The notes: a model not told the origin generated them from the letters alone. Numbered from the stretch's first letter, positions 1 through 6,492 are shown. The stretch is DNA of 6,899 nucleotides from Bacillota bacterium (GCA_023410025.1 JAEYQM010000060.1:1-6899), one strand, 5' to 3'. Numbers and translations are program-made.

Positions 1-195
1 ATGGTTGGAACTAATATGGAAATGGCAGTATTATTCCCCTGGATTTTAGAATTTTTATCAATTCCTGTTATTATTGGACAAATAATATATTTAATAATTA
101 ATAGAAAAAACATAACTTCTTATAAATTTAATCTTATATCATTTTTTATTTATATTTTTCAAGTAGTATTATTTAATGTATTATTACGTTTTTAA
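1..195 (+). CDS. Small hydrophobic membrane protein, possibly 5'-truncated by the window edge
   Basis: I do not recognise this gene. The frame opens with ATG at the first base of the window, so neither a ribosome binding site nor the true start can be seen; the 64 residues may be the C-terminal end of a longer membrane protein. Two hydrophobic stretches are visible, about residues 7-31 (it contains PWILEF and ends in IIYLII) and about 44-62. A short basic, polar link (NRKN...YK) lies between them, consistent with two membrane helices joined by a cytoplasmic loop. The chain ends in LLRF, then TAA. Nothing catalytic can be seen. There is no strong terminator directly after it; the next plus-strand terminator is at 518-546. 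The reading-frame call is fairly likely because of the clean hydrophobic pattern, but no function can be assigned. Confidence 0.45.
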   Translation: MVGTNMEMAVLFPWILEFLSIPVIIGQIIYLIINRKNITSYKFNLISFFIYIFQVVLFNVLLRF

Positions 196-487
196 TTATA
201 TTTATTATTATTAAAAATTATAAATATAAGTTATAAAATTAACTAAATTATATATAATCAATTAGGTGAATAAATTAATAATATTTTTATAATTTTCTTT
301 TGTTGTTTAATTGTAACAGCATTTTTACTGTTTACATCAATAATATAAATAGCTCTATATAAAAATTAGATTAATTAAGTGACTTATCTGATATATATGC
401 TTTCTTGATTAAGGAACTTGTGAAAGGCAATACTTAGATAGGCAGAAGATAATATTAATAATAAGCATTATTTTTATTTATTACAAT
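196..487. other. AT-rich intergenic region
   Basis: No reading frame of useful length is visible on either strand. A small imperfect hairpin lies at 313-335 (GTAACAG against CTGTTTAC). The more GC-containing patch around 380-450 can fold into a two-part stem, listed separately. A TATAAT-like hexamer occurs at 253-258 without a convincing -35 partner. The rest is A/T-rich sequence with no motif I recognise. Confidence 0.6.
383..442 (+). ncRNA. Possible structured RNA element (weak candidate)
   Basis: Two nested stems can be drawn. The outer one pairs 383-389 (CTTATCT) with 436-442 (AGATAGG), seven pairs including one G-U. The inner one pairs 398-404 (TGCTTTC) with 422-429 (GAAAGGCA), seven pairs with one bulged G. 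They enclose a 17-base apical loop. The patch is clearly richer in G and C than its surroundings. A plus-strand Rho-independent terminator lies about 75 bases downstream, so a short transcript is conceivable. It matches no riboswitch, T-box, 6S or tmRNA signature that I know, and no good promoter is visible. It could be a chance fold. Confidence 0.2.
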
Positions 488-513
488 AAAAAAAATGTCT
501 ATTTAAAGACATT
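488..513 (-). terminator. Rho-independent terminator of udk
   Basis: Read on the minus strand, AATGTCT (513-507) and AGACATT (500-494) form a seven-base-pair stem with a six-base loop, followed directly by a run of T (493-488). It lies just after the udk stop codon and is the natural end of that transcript. Confidence 0.75.
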
Positions 514-517
514 ATTT

Positions 518-546
518 AACCTCATAAAATGAGGTTTTTTATTTTT
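518..546 (+). terminator. Plus-strand Rho-independent terminator overlapping the 3' end of udk
   Basis: On the plus strand AACCTCA (518-524) pairs with TGAGGTT (530-536) around a five-base loop, followed by T-rich sequence to 546. It would stop rightward transcripts from the first gene or the gap before they run into udk in antisense. The complementary strand of the hairpin contains the udk TGA stop codon. With the minus-strand hairpin at 488-513 it makes a converging terminator pair. Confidence 0.65.
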
Positions 547-1139
547 GTAAATATCATATCGATTGCTACTTCATTTTCTCCGCCTTCAGGAACAATTAAA
601 TCTGCAAACTGTTTTGATGGTTCTACAAACTGAATATGCATTGGTCTTACTGTTGTAACATATTGGTTTATTACACTATCAACGCTTCTACCTCTTGCAG
701 TAATATCTCTTTGTAATCTTCTAATAAATCTAATATCATCTGGCGTTTGAACAAAGATTTTAATATCAAATATATTACATAGTTCAGGTATTGCAAATAG
801 CATAATACCTTCAATGATGATAACATTAGCAGGATGTACATATTCAATAATGTTACTACGATTATGCTCAACAAAATCATAAGTTGGTTTAGGAATGGAT
901 TTTCCTTCTTTTAGCATGTTAATATGTTCAATTAACAATTCGTAATCATATGCAGATGGATGATCATAATTAATTTTTTTTCTTTCTTCTAAAGATAAAT
1001 TAGTGTTATTTTTATAATAATCATCTAATCTTATTAATGCAACGCTTGATAATGGTTTTGCTAATGCATATATATTTTTCGATAATGTTGTTTTACCACT
1101 TGCTGTTCCTCCAGCAATTCCTATAATAGTTGTATTCAT
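522..1139 (-). CDS. udk: Uridine kinase (uridine/cytidine salvage)
   Basis: Uridine kinase transfers a phosphate from ATP or GTP to uridine or cytidine, giving UMP or CMP in cytosolic pyrimidine salvage. The 205-residue product is close to the usual bacterial length (about 210). Visible motifs, in order: a Walker A loop GGTASGKT at 10-17; DDYYK at 39-43; NYDHPSAYD at 57-65; PTYDF at 85-89; EGI at 110-112 after a hydrophobic strand; the arginine-rich lid RRLQRDITARGR around 140-151; and VRPMHIQFVEPSK at 164-176, typical of the family C-terminus. I placed the start at the ATG at 1139 because GGAGG lies four bases upstream and the family normally begins M-x-x-x-IIGIAGG. A longer in-frame ATG at 1196 would put the promoter inside the gene. 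It is transcribed alone, opposite to its neighbours, and ends in TGA within a hairpin. All expected motifs are present. Confidence 0.96.
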   Translation of the reverse strand: MNTTIIGIAGGTASGKTTLSKNIYALAKPLSSVALIRLDDYYKNNTNLSLEERKKINYDHPSAYDYELLIEHINMLKEGKSIPKPTYDFVEHNRSNIIEYVHPANVIIIEGIMLFAIPELCNIFDIKIFVQTPDDIRFIRRLQRDITARGRSVDSVINQYVTTVRPMHIQFVEPSKQFADLIVPEGGENEVAIDMIFTKIKNLIL

Positions 1140-1166
1140 AATTCCTCCAAGACTTATGTCTATAAT

Positions 1167-1196
1167 ATTATACTTATTTTTTGTATTAAAAGTCAA
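1167..1196 (-). promoter_or_regulatory. Probable sigma-A-type promoter of udk
   Basis: On the minus strand TTGACT (1196-1191) and TATAAT (1172-1167) are separated by 18 bases, matching the vegetative consensus at 5 of 6 and 6 of 6 positions. Transcription would begin near 1160, giving a leader of about 20 bases that contains the GGAGG ribosome binding site (1148-1144). Confidence 0.75.
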
Positions 1197-1622
1197 TATT
1201 ATTTGTTTTTAACTAAAAAAAATCTATATTATTATAAATAATTATTTTATTTGTAAAATGAACTATAAAAATATATAGGATAATTTATAAATACTTATAG
1301 AACTTTAATATATTTCTTCAAAGTTTTTTCTTATTTATTATATTGTTTGTAATTGCTTTAATATAAAAATATATGTTATATTATATATAACTAATTTCGT
1401 ATACAAAAATATAAAGAAATGTTATAATATTTACATAAAACTTAAAAACATTTTAATTAATTTATTATTAATAAATTATAAATAATAAAATTAGCTAACC
1501 AATTAAACAGTTAAATAATAATAAAAATCAGTTTAATATATGTGGTCCTTAGTAATGTTTAGATAATAAAGAAAATATTATATTATGTATTTAGATAATA
1601 TTATTAGAAAGGAATTGGCAAT
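1197..1622. other. AT-rich intergenic region between divergent genes
   Basis: About 430 bases of very AT-rich sequence separate the divergent udk and oxidoreductase genes. I see no reading frame of useful length. A perfect but all-A/T dyad lies at about 1459-1477 (AATTTATTA...TAATAAATT). A candidate promoter is at 1400-1428, and the ribosome binding site of the next gene is AGAAAGGA at 1606-1613. No known riboswitch or T-box motif was recognised. Confidence 0.6.
1400..1428 (+). promoter_or_regulatory. Possible extended -10 promoter for the oxidoreductase gene
   Basis: TGTTATAAT at 1420-1428 is a perfect -10 hexamer with the extended TGn element. A weak -35 (TATACA, 1400-1405) lies 17 bases upstream. 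Initiation near 1435 would give a leader of almost 190 bases before the ATG at 1623. In sequence this AT-rich, chance matches to TATAAT are common, so this is only a candidate. Confidence 0.4.
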
Positions 1623-3464
1623 ATGAAGTATGATGTAATTGTTATAGGCGGAGGTTTATCTGGATTAACAGCAGGAGCGTTACTTGCGAAAAGAGGCTTA
1701 ATTGTTGCTGTTATTGATAAGAGTTACAATCCAGGTGGATCATGTGGAATATTTAAAAGAAAGGGTCGTATTTTTGATCAAGGGTCTGCAATGCTATATG
1801 GCTTTGGCGAAAAAGGGTTTAATGCACATCGTTTTGTAATGAACTCTTTAGAAGAACCGATTGATATGATAAAACATGATCTTTTATATTGTGTTAATTA
1901 TGAAGGAAAAAGAATTAAATTTTGGCCAAATGTTGGTGATTTTATAGAGGAATTGATTAAAGTTTTTCCTAATGAGGAAAAAGGAATTAGAAGATTTTAT
2001 CATGATATGGGTATTATGTATCAACATGTAATGGTAGAAACACCTACTTATAATTCTGCTGAAGAAACAGATCCTATTACTGGATTAAAAAACATTTTGA
2101 AACATCCAATATCATATATAAGGTTCTTAAGTTATTTAAATAAAAGTGCAAAAAGCTTATTAAAAAAGTATTTTAAAGATCCTAATATTTTTAATTTCTT
2201 TGATAAACTCACTTCAACATATTGTTATGCAACAGTTGAGGAAGCTCCAGCAATACTTGCATCAGTTATGTTTATAGATAATCATATTGGTGGAAGCTAT
2301 TATCCTGCCGGATCAACATTATTTCTTCCTGGTAAGTTAGAAAAAGTAATTGAAGAAAATAATGGTGATATGTATTTAGAGACGGAAGTTAAGTCTATTA
2401 TTTTTACTAATAATAAACCTTCTGGGGTTTTACTGGATAATGGAAAAGTGATAGAAGGAAATCATATAGTATATTCAGGAACTGTGTGGAATTTATATGA
2501 TAAACTAATTGATAAAAAATACACTACTGAAAAAAGAAGAAATTGGGCAAAAAAACAAATTCCCACTTATCCTAGTGTAATTATTTACACAATTGTAAGT
2601 AAAAATGTTATTCCTGAGGATACTGCAGCAATTGAAATGTTGGTTGGAAATCCAAAGAATTTGGATGAAAGTGAAGTTACAGCTTATATATTAAGTGTTG
2701 ATGATAGAACTTTATGTAATGAAGATGAGCACATTGTTATGGCAATTGGTCCGACATTTGATAATTGGGATAACTTATCAACACAAGAATATAGACAGAA
2801 AAAAGAAAAGGAAAAAAATAGACTAATCAATGTATTAGAAAAAAGATTTCCTGGTTTTAAAGATGCTGTAAAACATGCTGAAGTGGCAACACCAAAAACG
2901 ATTGAAAGATATACTCTTAAAAATGGTGGTGCTGTTGCTGGTCCTAAACAAATGTTAGGTCAACATATGTTTAAGAGACTTCATATTAGAACTCAGTGGG
3001 ATAATTTAGTTTGTTGTGGTGAATCAACAGTAATGGGAACAGGTACGCCAACAGTGACAACATCAGGTATATCTGCAGCAAATGCAATTTTAAAACAGAT
3101 GAAGCTACAAACTTTTGTATATCAAAAAGATCAAAAAAACTTTATTAACATTGTTCAAAAACCTGTAACATCAAAAACATTAAATCAGTCAATTGATGAA
3201 CCAAAAAGATTAATTATGGAATTAGCTATGAAATGTCAATTTTGTGAGAACCCACTTTGTTCAAAAGGAACAAAAACAGATATTCGTGGAGTTATGAGAA
3301 GAGTTGCAGTTGGTAATATGATAGGAGCAAAAAAAGCTTTCAACAAATCTCCTGTTGATAATTTAAAACTTGAAAATTTTGAATTAAATTGTATTGAAAA
3401 TAAAAGAAACAAACAACCTGTACAAATTATAAAAATTATTAATTATTTAAATCAATTAAATTGA
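1623..3464 (+). CDS. FAD-dependent oxidoreductase, phytoene desaturase / carotenoid isomerase-like, with degenerate ferredoxin-like C-terminal domain
   Basis: The product (613 residues) is a flavoprotein amine oxidase-fold protein of the CrtI/CrtISO/RetSat group (COG1233-like). It probably oxidises, reduces or isomerises a hydrophobic polyene or similar lipid; the substrate is unknown. The dinucleotide-binding motif GGGLSGLTAG is at 9-18, the acidic end of beta-strand 2 is D32, and PGGS is at 37-40. The C-terminal FAD-binding segment runs about 463-490 (CCGEST...GTPTVTTSGISAAN). Residues about 520-612 form an extra domain that resembles the cysteine-rich N-terminal domain of GltD and dihydropyrimidine dehydrogenase. 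C538, C541 and C546 keep the C-x2-C-x4-C spacing, but T550 replaces the fourth cysteine and only C590 remains of the later set. The ATG has AGAAAGGA nine bases upstream. No isoprenoid or carotenoid gene is adjacent. The family is confident; the reaction is not. Confidence 0.85.
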   Translation: MKYDVIVIGGGLSGLTAGALLAKRGLIVAVIDKSYNPGGSCGIFKRKGRIFDQGSAMLYGFGEKGFNAHRFVMNSLEEPIDMIKHDLLYCVNYEGKRIKFWPNVGDFIEELIKVFPNEEKGIRRFYHDMGIMYQHVMVETPTYNSAEETDPITGLKNILKHPISYIRFLSYLNKSAKSLLKKYFKDPNIFNFFDKLTSTYCYATVEEAPAILASVMFIDNHIGGSYYPAGSTLFLPGKLEKVIEENNGDMYLETEVKSIIFTNNKPSGVLLDNGKVIEGNHIVYSGTVWNLYDKLIDKKYTTEKRRNWAKKQIPTYPSVIIYTIVSKNVIPEDTAAIEMLVGNPKNLDESEVTAYILSVDDRTLCNEDEHIVMAIGPTFDNWDNLSTQEYRQKKEKEKNRLINVLEKRFPGFKDAVKHAEVATPKTIERYTLKNGGAVAGPKQMLGQHMFKRLHIRTQWDNLVCCGESTVMGTGTPTVTTSGISAANAILKQMKLQTFVYQKDQKNFINIVQKPVTSKTLNQSIDEPKRLIMELAMKCQFCENPLCSKGTKTDIRGVMRRVAVGNMIGAKKAFNKSPVDNLKLENFELNCIENKRNKQPVQIIKIINYLNQLN

Positions 3465-3828
3465 TTAAATATATAATTATGTTTATTTAAAGATCAAATA
3501 TAAACCAACTATATAATGAAAGACTTCTTAGTAGTTCATATATTATTATGAATTAGGAATCTAATAATTGAAAATTAATTACAATAACATGCTTATATAA
3601 TTAATATCGTGGTTTGCTCTTAGATTTTATTTGGATTAAAAAAAATAATATTTGTTATATATGAAAAAATTATATTAAATGTTCTGCTTATTAGTAAAAA
3701 GATTTTTCATGTATAATCGAAAAACAAATACATATTAATAGTATAACTAATAAATCACTATTTTAATAATTATAAAAAATTGTTGCAAATTAAATAATTA
3801 TTTGTTATTATATTCAAGGAGGGATAAT
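3465..3828. other. AT-rich intergenic region with inverted repeats
   Basis: About 360 bases without a gene. No convincing terminator follows the oxidoreductase stop. A small hairpin without a T-run lies at 3535-3552 (TTCATA/TATGAA). A longer-range inverted repeat pairs 3661-3668 with 3713-3720. A TATAAT at 3722-3727 could drive the next small gene, but no good -35 is visible. Short ATG-initiated frames here end within about a dozen codons. Confidence 0.55.
3661..3720. repeat. Inverted repeat ATGAAAAA / TTTTTCAT
   Basis: ATGAAAAA (3661-3668) and TTTTTCAT (3713-3720) are perfect inverted arms 44 bases apart. The right arm abuts the TATAAT at 3722-3727. This could be an operator-like dyad or a chance pairing in A/T-rich sequence. 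Confidence 0.25.
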
Positions 3829-4026
3829 ATGAAAAAAATATTTTTATTATGTACTTTAATTTTTGCTAGTTGTACTGGTATTGGATTATCAGTATTAAGC
3901 TATTGTATTACAGGAGATACAATAGAGGGTAACTTACCAGCCATAAGCCTTTTAATTTTCTTTATAATGTTCATAGTAAGTCTTGTATTTGCTATTATTG
4001 AAGTAACAAAGAATAATGAGAACTAA
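3829..4026 (+). CDS. Small two-helix membrane protein
   Basis: I do not recognise a family. The start is fixed by an excellent Shine-Dalgarno sequence (AAGGAGG, 3816-3822) six bases before the ATG at 3829; an in-frame ATG at 3802 lies upstream of that site and is unlikely to be used. The 65-residue product begins MKKIF. It has a first hydrophobic segment at about 4-27, a short polar link (TGDTIEGN) near 28-35 and a second segment at about 41-58, and ends in a polar tail (TKNNEN). With a basic N-terminus inside, both ends would face the cytoplasm. Cysteines are at 8, 15 and 26. FASC at 12-15 loosely resembles a lipobox, but the -3 position is phenylalanine, so I do not call it a lipoprotein. 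A strong terminator directly follows, making this a single-gene unit. The gene itself is well supported; its role is unknown. Confidence 0.72.
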   Translation: MKKIFLLCTLIFASCTGIGLSVLSYCITGDTIEGNLPAISLLIFFIMFIVSLVFAIIEVTKNNEN

Positions 4027-4030
4027 CAAA

Positions 4031-4061
4031 AGATATTCAGTTTTAACTGAATATCTTTTTT
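4031..4061 (+). terminator. Strong Rho-independent terminator
   Basis: AGATATTCAG (4031-4040) and CTGAATATCT (4047-4056) form a perfect ten-base-pair stem with a six-base loop, followed by five Ts (4057-4061). It begins four bases after the stop of the small membrane protein gene and separates it from the genes downstream. Confidence 0.88.
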
Positions 4062-4126
4062 ATATGCCTATATATAGCTTGATAAAAAGAATATAATACA
4101 AATGTATAGAAAGGTTGTAATGTATT

Positions 4127-4279
4127 ATGTGCAAATGTAATAATAAAAAAAGAGTATATAATTATAATAATTTAAAATTTATAAAATATATACAAGAAGT
4201 TTTGCTTGATAAAAACTCATTAAATAATATAAGATTAGAAGGAATATTTTATAACTTAGAAACAGATAACTATAATTAA
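4127..4279 (+). CDS. Possible 50-residue small protein
   Basis: An ATG at 4127 opens a frame of 50 codons ending in TAA at 4277-4279. The product starts MCKCNNKK and is mostly polar and basic at the N-terminus, becoming acidic at the end (LETDNYN). A possible amphipathic helix spans about residues 16-43. A modest Shine-Dalgarno sequence (AAAGG, 4110-4114) sits 12 bases upstream, which is rather far. A TATAAT at 4092-4097 without a good -35 could supply a promoter. It resembles no family I know; I compared it by eye with Spo0E-like phosphatase peptides and the S-x-x-L-D pattern is absent. A stop-free run of this length is uncommon in sequence this rich in A and T, which favours a real gene, but it could also be chance. 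It lies about 80 bases upstream of the peptidase gene, on the same strand. Confidence 0.4.
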   Translation: MCKCNNKKRVYNYNNLKFIKYIQEVLLDKNSLNNIRLEGIFYNLETDNYN

Positions 4280-4315
4280 AAAGATATAAAAGTTATTTCA
4301 TTTAAAAATATAATA

Positions 4316-4324
4316 TGTTATAAT
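4316..4324 (+). promoter_or_regulatory. Possible extended -10 promoter of the NlpC/P60 lipoprotein gene
   Basis: TGTTATAAT at 4316-4324 is a perfect extended -10 element; only a poor -35 (TTTCAT, 4296-4301) lies at the right distance. Initiation near 4331 would leave a leader of about 27 bases with the ribosome binding site GGAGA. The same nine bases occur at 1420-1428. Confidence 0.45.
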
Positions 4325-4357
4325 TATATAAGAATACCACTTTAAAAGGAGATTAAA

Positions 4358-6295
4358 TTGAAAAATGTATTTTACTTAATAATACCATTAGTTTTTGTAT
4401 TTGTACTTAGTGCTTGTGGAAAAAATGCTAACATGTACATTGTAAGTTTTGAAACGAATATTGATATTAAAATAGATGATATTGTTTTAAGTGAAGGAAG
4501 TGTTTTAAAACTTTCTGACTTACCTGTTAAAGATGTTGACGGTCATGAATTTTATGGATGGTATGTAGATAGCAACTTTCAAGAAGAGTTTATTGAAACA
4601 ATAATATCTACTAATCTAGTTATTTATGGTAAGTATGTAGAATATAGTGCTATTCCAGAAGTTAAGGCATTAAACACTTTAAAAGTAGTTAATAAAACAT
4701 ATGTAGATATTACTTTATCAGAATGGGCTTTAGGGTATGATGTTATTTGGGAATCAAGTAATGAAAATGCTATATCAAATTCAGGAAAATATATGTTTGT
4801 ATCAGAAGACACTGAAGTTACATTAAAGGCTAGTATTGCTAGTGGAGATAAAGTATTTACAAAAGAATTTAAAATTTTAGTTCAAATATTCCCATATGAA
4901 ACATTATTTAATACTGCTATTCAAGCTATTAAATTTGAAAGTTTAATTACAAAGGATATAACATTACGTACATCATTTGGAAATGGTATTATTGGTGAAT
5001 GGTCTTCAAGTGATGAAAATGTTATTTCTAATTCTGGTGTTGTAACAAGAGGAGATATTGAAAAAATAGTAACTCTTACTTTAAAACTTAAACTGAATGA
5101 TAAAGAAAAAACTTCAACATTTGAGTTAACTGTATCAAAAAAAGATCCTGATATGAGTAATCCACAATATTTTATTGATTCATTATCAAGTAACGATCTT
5201 GATGTGAATAAAACAATTATGAATATTGATGAGATAAAATCATATAACCAAATTGTATTAAATAGTAGTGGTACCAATGTTGTTGATTTAACAATATTAG
5301 ATCAAACCGTTACAGGAACGTATGTAAATGGAAGGATAACAAATTATAGTAGTATTTCTAAATATAAAATATATAATAATGGAGTTGTAATAACAAGTGC
5401 ACAACAACAAGCAATATTAGATAATCGCAATTTAAGTGCTATACCTAGTAGTGTAAATGTTAAGTATGCCGTTTCAACAAACCATACTTCTTTAAGATCA
5501 TATCCAACAGAATTTTATAGCGAAACAAGTGCTATTGATAGATTTCAAGAAACAGGATTTAGTACTGGTATTCCAATGATAGTATACCATCAAAGTTTAG
5601 ATAAAAACTGGTATTATGTAAGAATGTATAATTATGATGGATGGGTAAAGGCTAGTGATATTGCTCTATGCAGTCGTGATGAATTCTTAAAGTTTTGTAA
5701 GCCTGAAAATTTTATAGTTGTATTAACTAATTTATTAAAGGTTGAAGAACAATATATTAGAATGGGATATAAATTACCATATAAGTCAAAAACGGAAACT
5801 ACATATATCCTAGAATTTCCAACAAGAAATATTGAAGGAAATCTAATATTAAAAGATGTTGTATTAAATAAGAGTGATGAAATAAGTGATGGTTTTATTC
5901 CATACAACTATACTAATTTATTACAACAAGGATTTAAATTATTAAATATGAAATATAGTTGGGGAGATAAGATTTATGATGGACTAGATTGCTCCTCAAC
6001 AATGGCAGCAATTTATAGTTGTTTTGGATTCGTTATAGGAAGAAATACTTCTAATCAATGGAAAACAAATATATATGGAAAATCATTTAGTTCATTTAGT
6101 GAATCAGAAATGAAAAAATACCAAGTGGGTACTTTAATTTTTACCAGCTCACACGTAATGATGTATATTGGCACTGATGCAAATGGTAATTGCTGGCTAT
6201 TACATAATACTACTAGCGGTAACATATGTAAACTTCAAACATTAAAGGACTATGGGACTGGATCAATTAGATATACATTAGTGTTTCATAATTAA
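4358..6295 (+). CDS. Secreted lipoprotein cell-wall peptidase: InlB-type repeat, two Ig-like domains, SH3b domains, NlpC/P60
   Basis: The product (645 residues) is predicted to be a membrane-anchored peptidase that cleaves peptide cross-bridges or stem peptides of peptidoglycan. The start is TTG, supported by AAAAGGAGA (4344-4352) five bases upstream and a good signal peptide after it. Residues 1-20 form the signal with lipobox LSAC (lipidated C20). Residues about 27-94 look like a Listeria-Bacteroides (InlB B / Flg_new) repeat, with YGWY at 66-69. About 100-177 and 181-261 are two similar Ig-like domains, sharing W-x-S-S-x-E-N-x-I-S-N-S-G. About 265-365 is a linker, probably the stabilising domain of this peptidase class. 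About 366-440 is an SH3b domain (TSLRSYPT, KNWYYVRMYNYDGWV) and 445-505 a second. About 518-645 is NlpC/P60 with C545 (LDCSS), H599 (SSHVMMYIG) and H616 as the probable triad, spaced as in YkfC-like endopeptidases. Exact substrate is not deducible. Confidence 0.9.
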   Translation: MKNVFYLIIPLVFVFVLSACGKNANMYIVSFETNIDIKIDDIVLSEGSVLKLSDLPVKDVDGHEFYGWYVDSNFQEEFIETIISTNLVIYGKYVEYSAIPEVKALNTLKVVNKTYVDITLSEWALGYDVIWESSNENAISNSGKYMFVSEDTEVTLKASIASGDKVFTKEFKILVQIFPYETLFNTAIQAIKFESLITKDITLRTSFGNGIIGEWSSSDENVISNSGVVTRGDIEKIVTLTLKLKLNDKEKTSTFELTVSKKDPDMSNPQYFIDSLSSNDLDVNKTIMNIDEIKSYNQIVLNSSGTNVVDLTILDQTVTGTYVNGRITNYSSISKYKIYNNGVVITSAQQQAILDNRNLSAIPSSVNVKYAVSTNHTSLRSYPTEFYSETSAIDRFQETGFSTGIPMIVYHQSLDKNWYYVRMYNYDGWVKASDIALCSRDEFLKFCKPENFIVVLTNLLKVEEQYIRMGYKLPYKSKTETTYILEFPTRNIEGNLILKDVVLNKSDEISDGFIPYNYTNLLQQGFKLLNMKYSWGDKIYDGLDCSSTMAAIYSCFGFVIGRNTSNQWKTNIYGKSFSSFSESEMKKYQVGTLIFTSSHVMMYIGTDANGNCWLLHNTTSGNICKLQTLKDYGTGSIRYTLVFHN

Positions 6296-6297
6296 TA

Positions 6298-6320
6298 AAT
6301 ATTTTTATTATAAAAATATT
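6298..6320 (+). terminator. AT-only hairpin after the peptidase gene, weak terminator candidate
   Basis: AATATTTTTA (6298-6307) and TAAAAATATT (6311-6320) form a perfect ten-pair stem with a three-base loop, two bases after the TAA stop. It has no G-C pair and no T-run after it, so it is a poor intrinsic terminator. It may instead protect the 3' end or be a chance dyad. Confidence 0.35.
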
Positions 6321-6362
6321 AAAAATTTATAATAATAATATAGAAAATTATATAAAAAACTC

Positions 6363-6391
6363 TTGAATTTTATTTCAAATTGTTATATAAT
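6363..6391 (+). promoter_or_regulatory. Promoter of the tRNA pair
   Basis: TTGAAT (6363-6368) and TATAAT (6386-6391) are separated by 17 bases. Initiation near 6398 would fall about ten bases before the mature 5' end of tRNA-Asn, which is typical for tRNA genes. Confidence 0.7.
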
Positions 6392-6407
6392 ATCTATGTT
6401 ATTAGGT

Positions 6408-6484
6408 GCCTCCGTAGCTCAGTTGGTTAGAGCACATGACTGTTAATCATGGGGTCCTAGGTTCAAGTCCTAGTGGGGGCGCCA
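6408..6484 (+). tRNA. tRNA-Asn (anticodon GTT)
   Basis: The 77-base sequence folds as a full cloverleaf. The acceptor stem GCCTCCG/TGGGGGC has two G-U pairs, the discriminator is G6481, and CCA is encoded at 6482-6484. The D arm is GCTC/GAGC. The anticodon stem is CATGA/TCATG with loop CTGTTAA (anticodon GTT at 6442-6444). The T arm is CTAGG/CCTAG with loop TTCAAGT. The G discriminator fits asparagine. It is the first of two tRNA genes, with an eight-base T-rich spacer before the second. Confidence 0.96.
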
Positions 6485-6492
6485 TTTTTTAT

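Noticed and set aside
671..880. Open frame inside udk on the same strand in another frame
   Set aside because: It lies wholly within the well-supported uridine kinase gene and has no start signal of its own.
1140..1196. In-frame upstream ATG that would lengthen uridine kinase by 19 residues
   Set aside because: The extension overlaps a near-consensus promoter, has no ribosome binding site and does not resemble the family N-terminus. The ATG at 1139 has GGAGG just upstream.
1197..1622. Riboswitch or T-box in the oxidoreductase leader
   Set aside because: None of the conserved motifs I know for these classes is present, and the stretch is almost entirely A/T.
3802..3828. In-frame ATG nine codons upstream of the small membrane protein start
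   Set aside because: It lies before the AAGGAGG site at 3816-3822, which clearly serves the ATG at 3829.
4624..5907. Three antisense open frames (4624-4812, 4921-5277, 5632-5907) inside the peptidase gene
   Set aside because: They lie opposite a gene with clear conserved motifs, have no ribosome binding sites and read as low-complexity mirror sequence.
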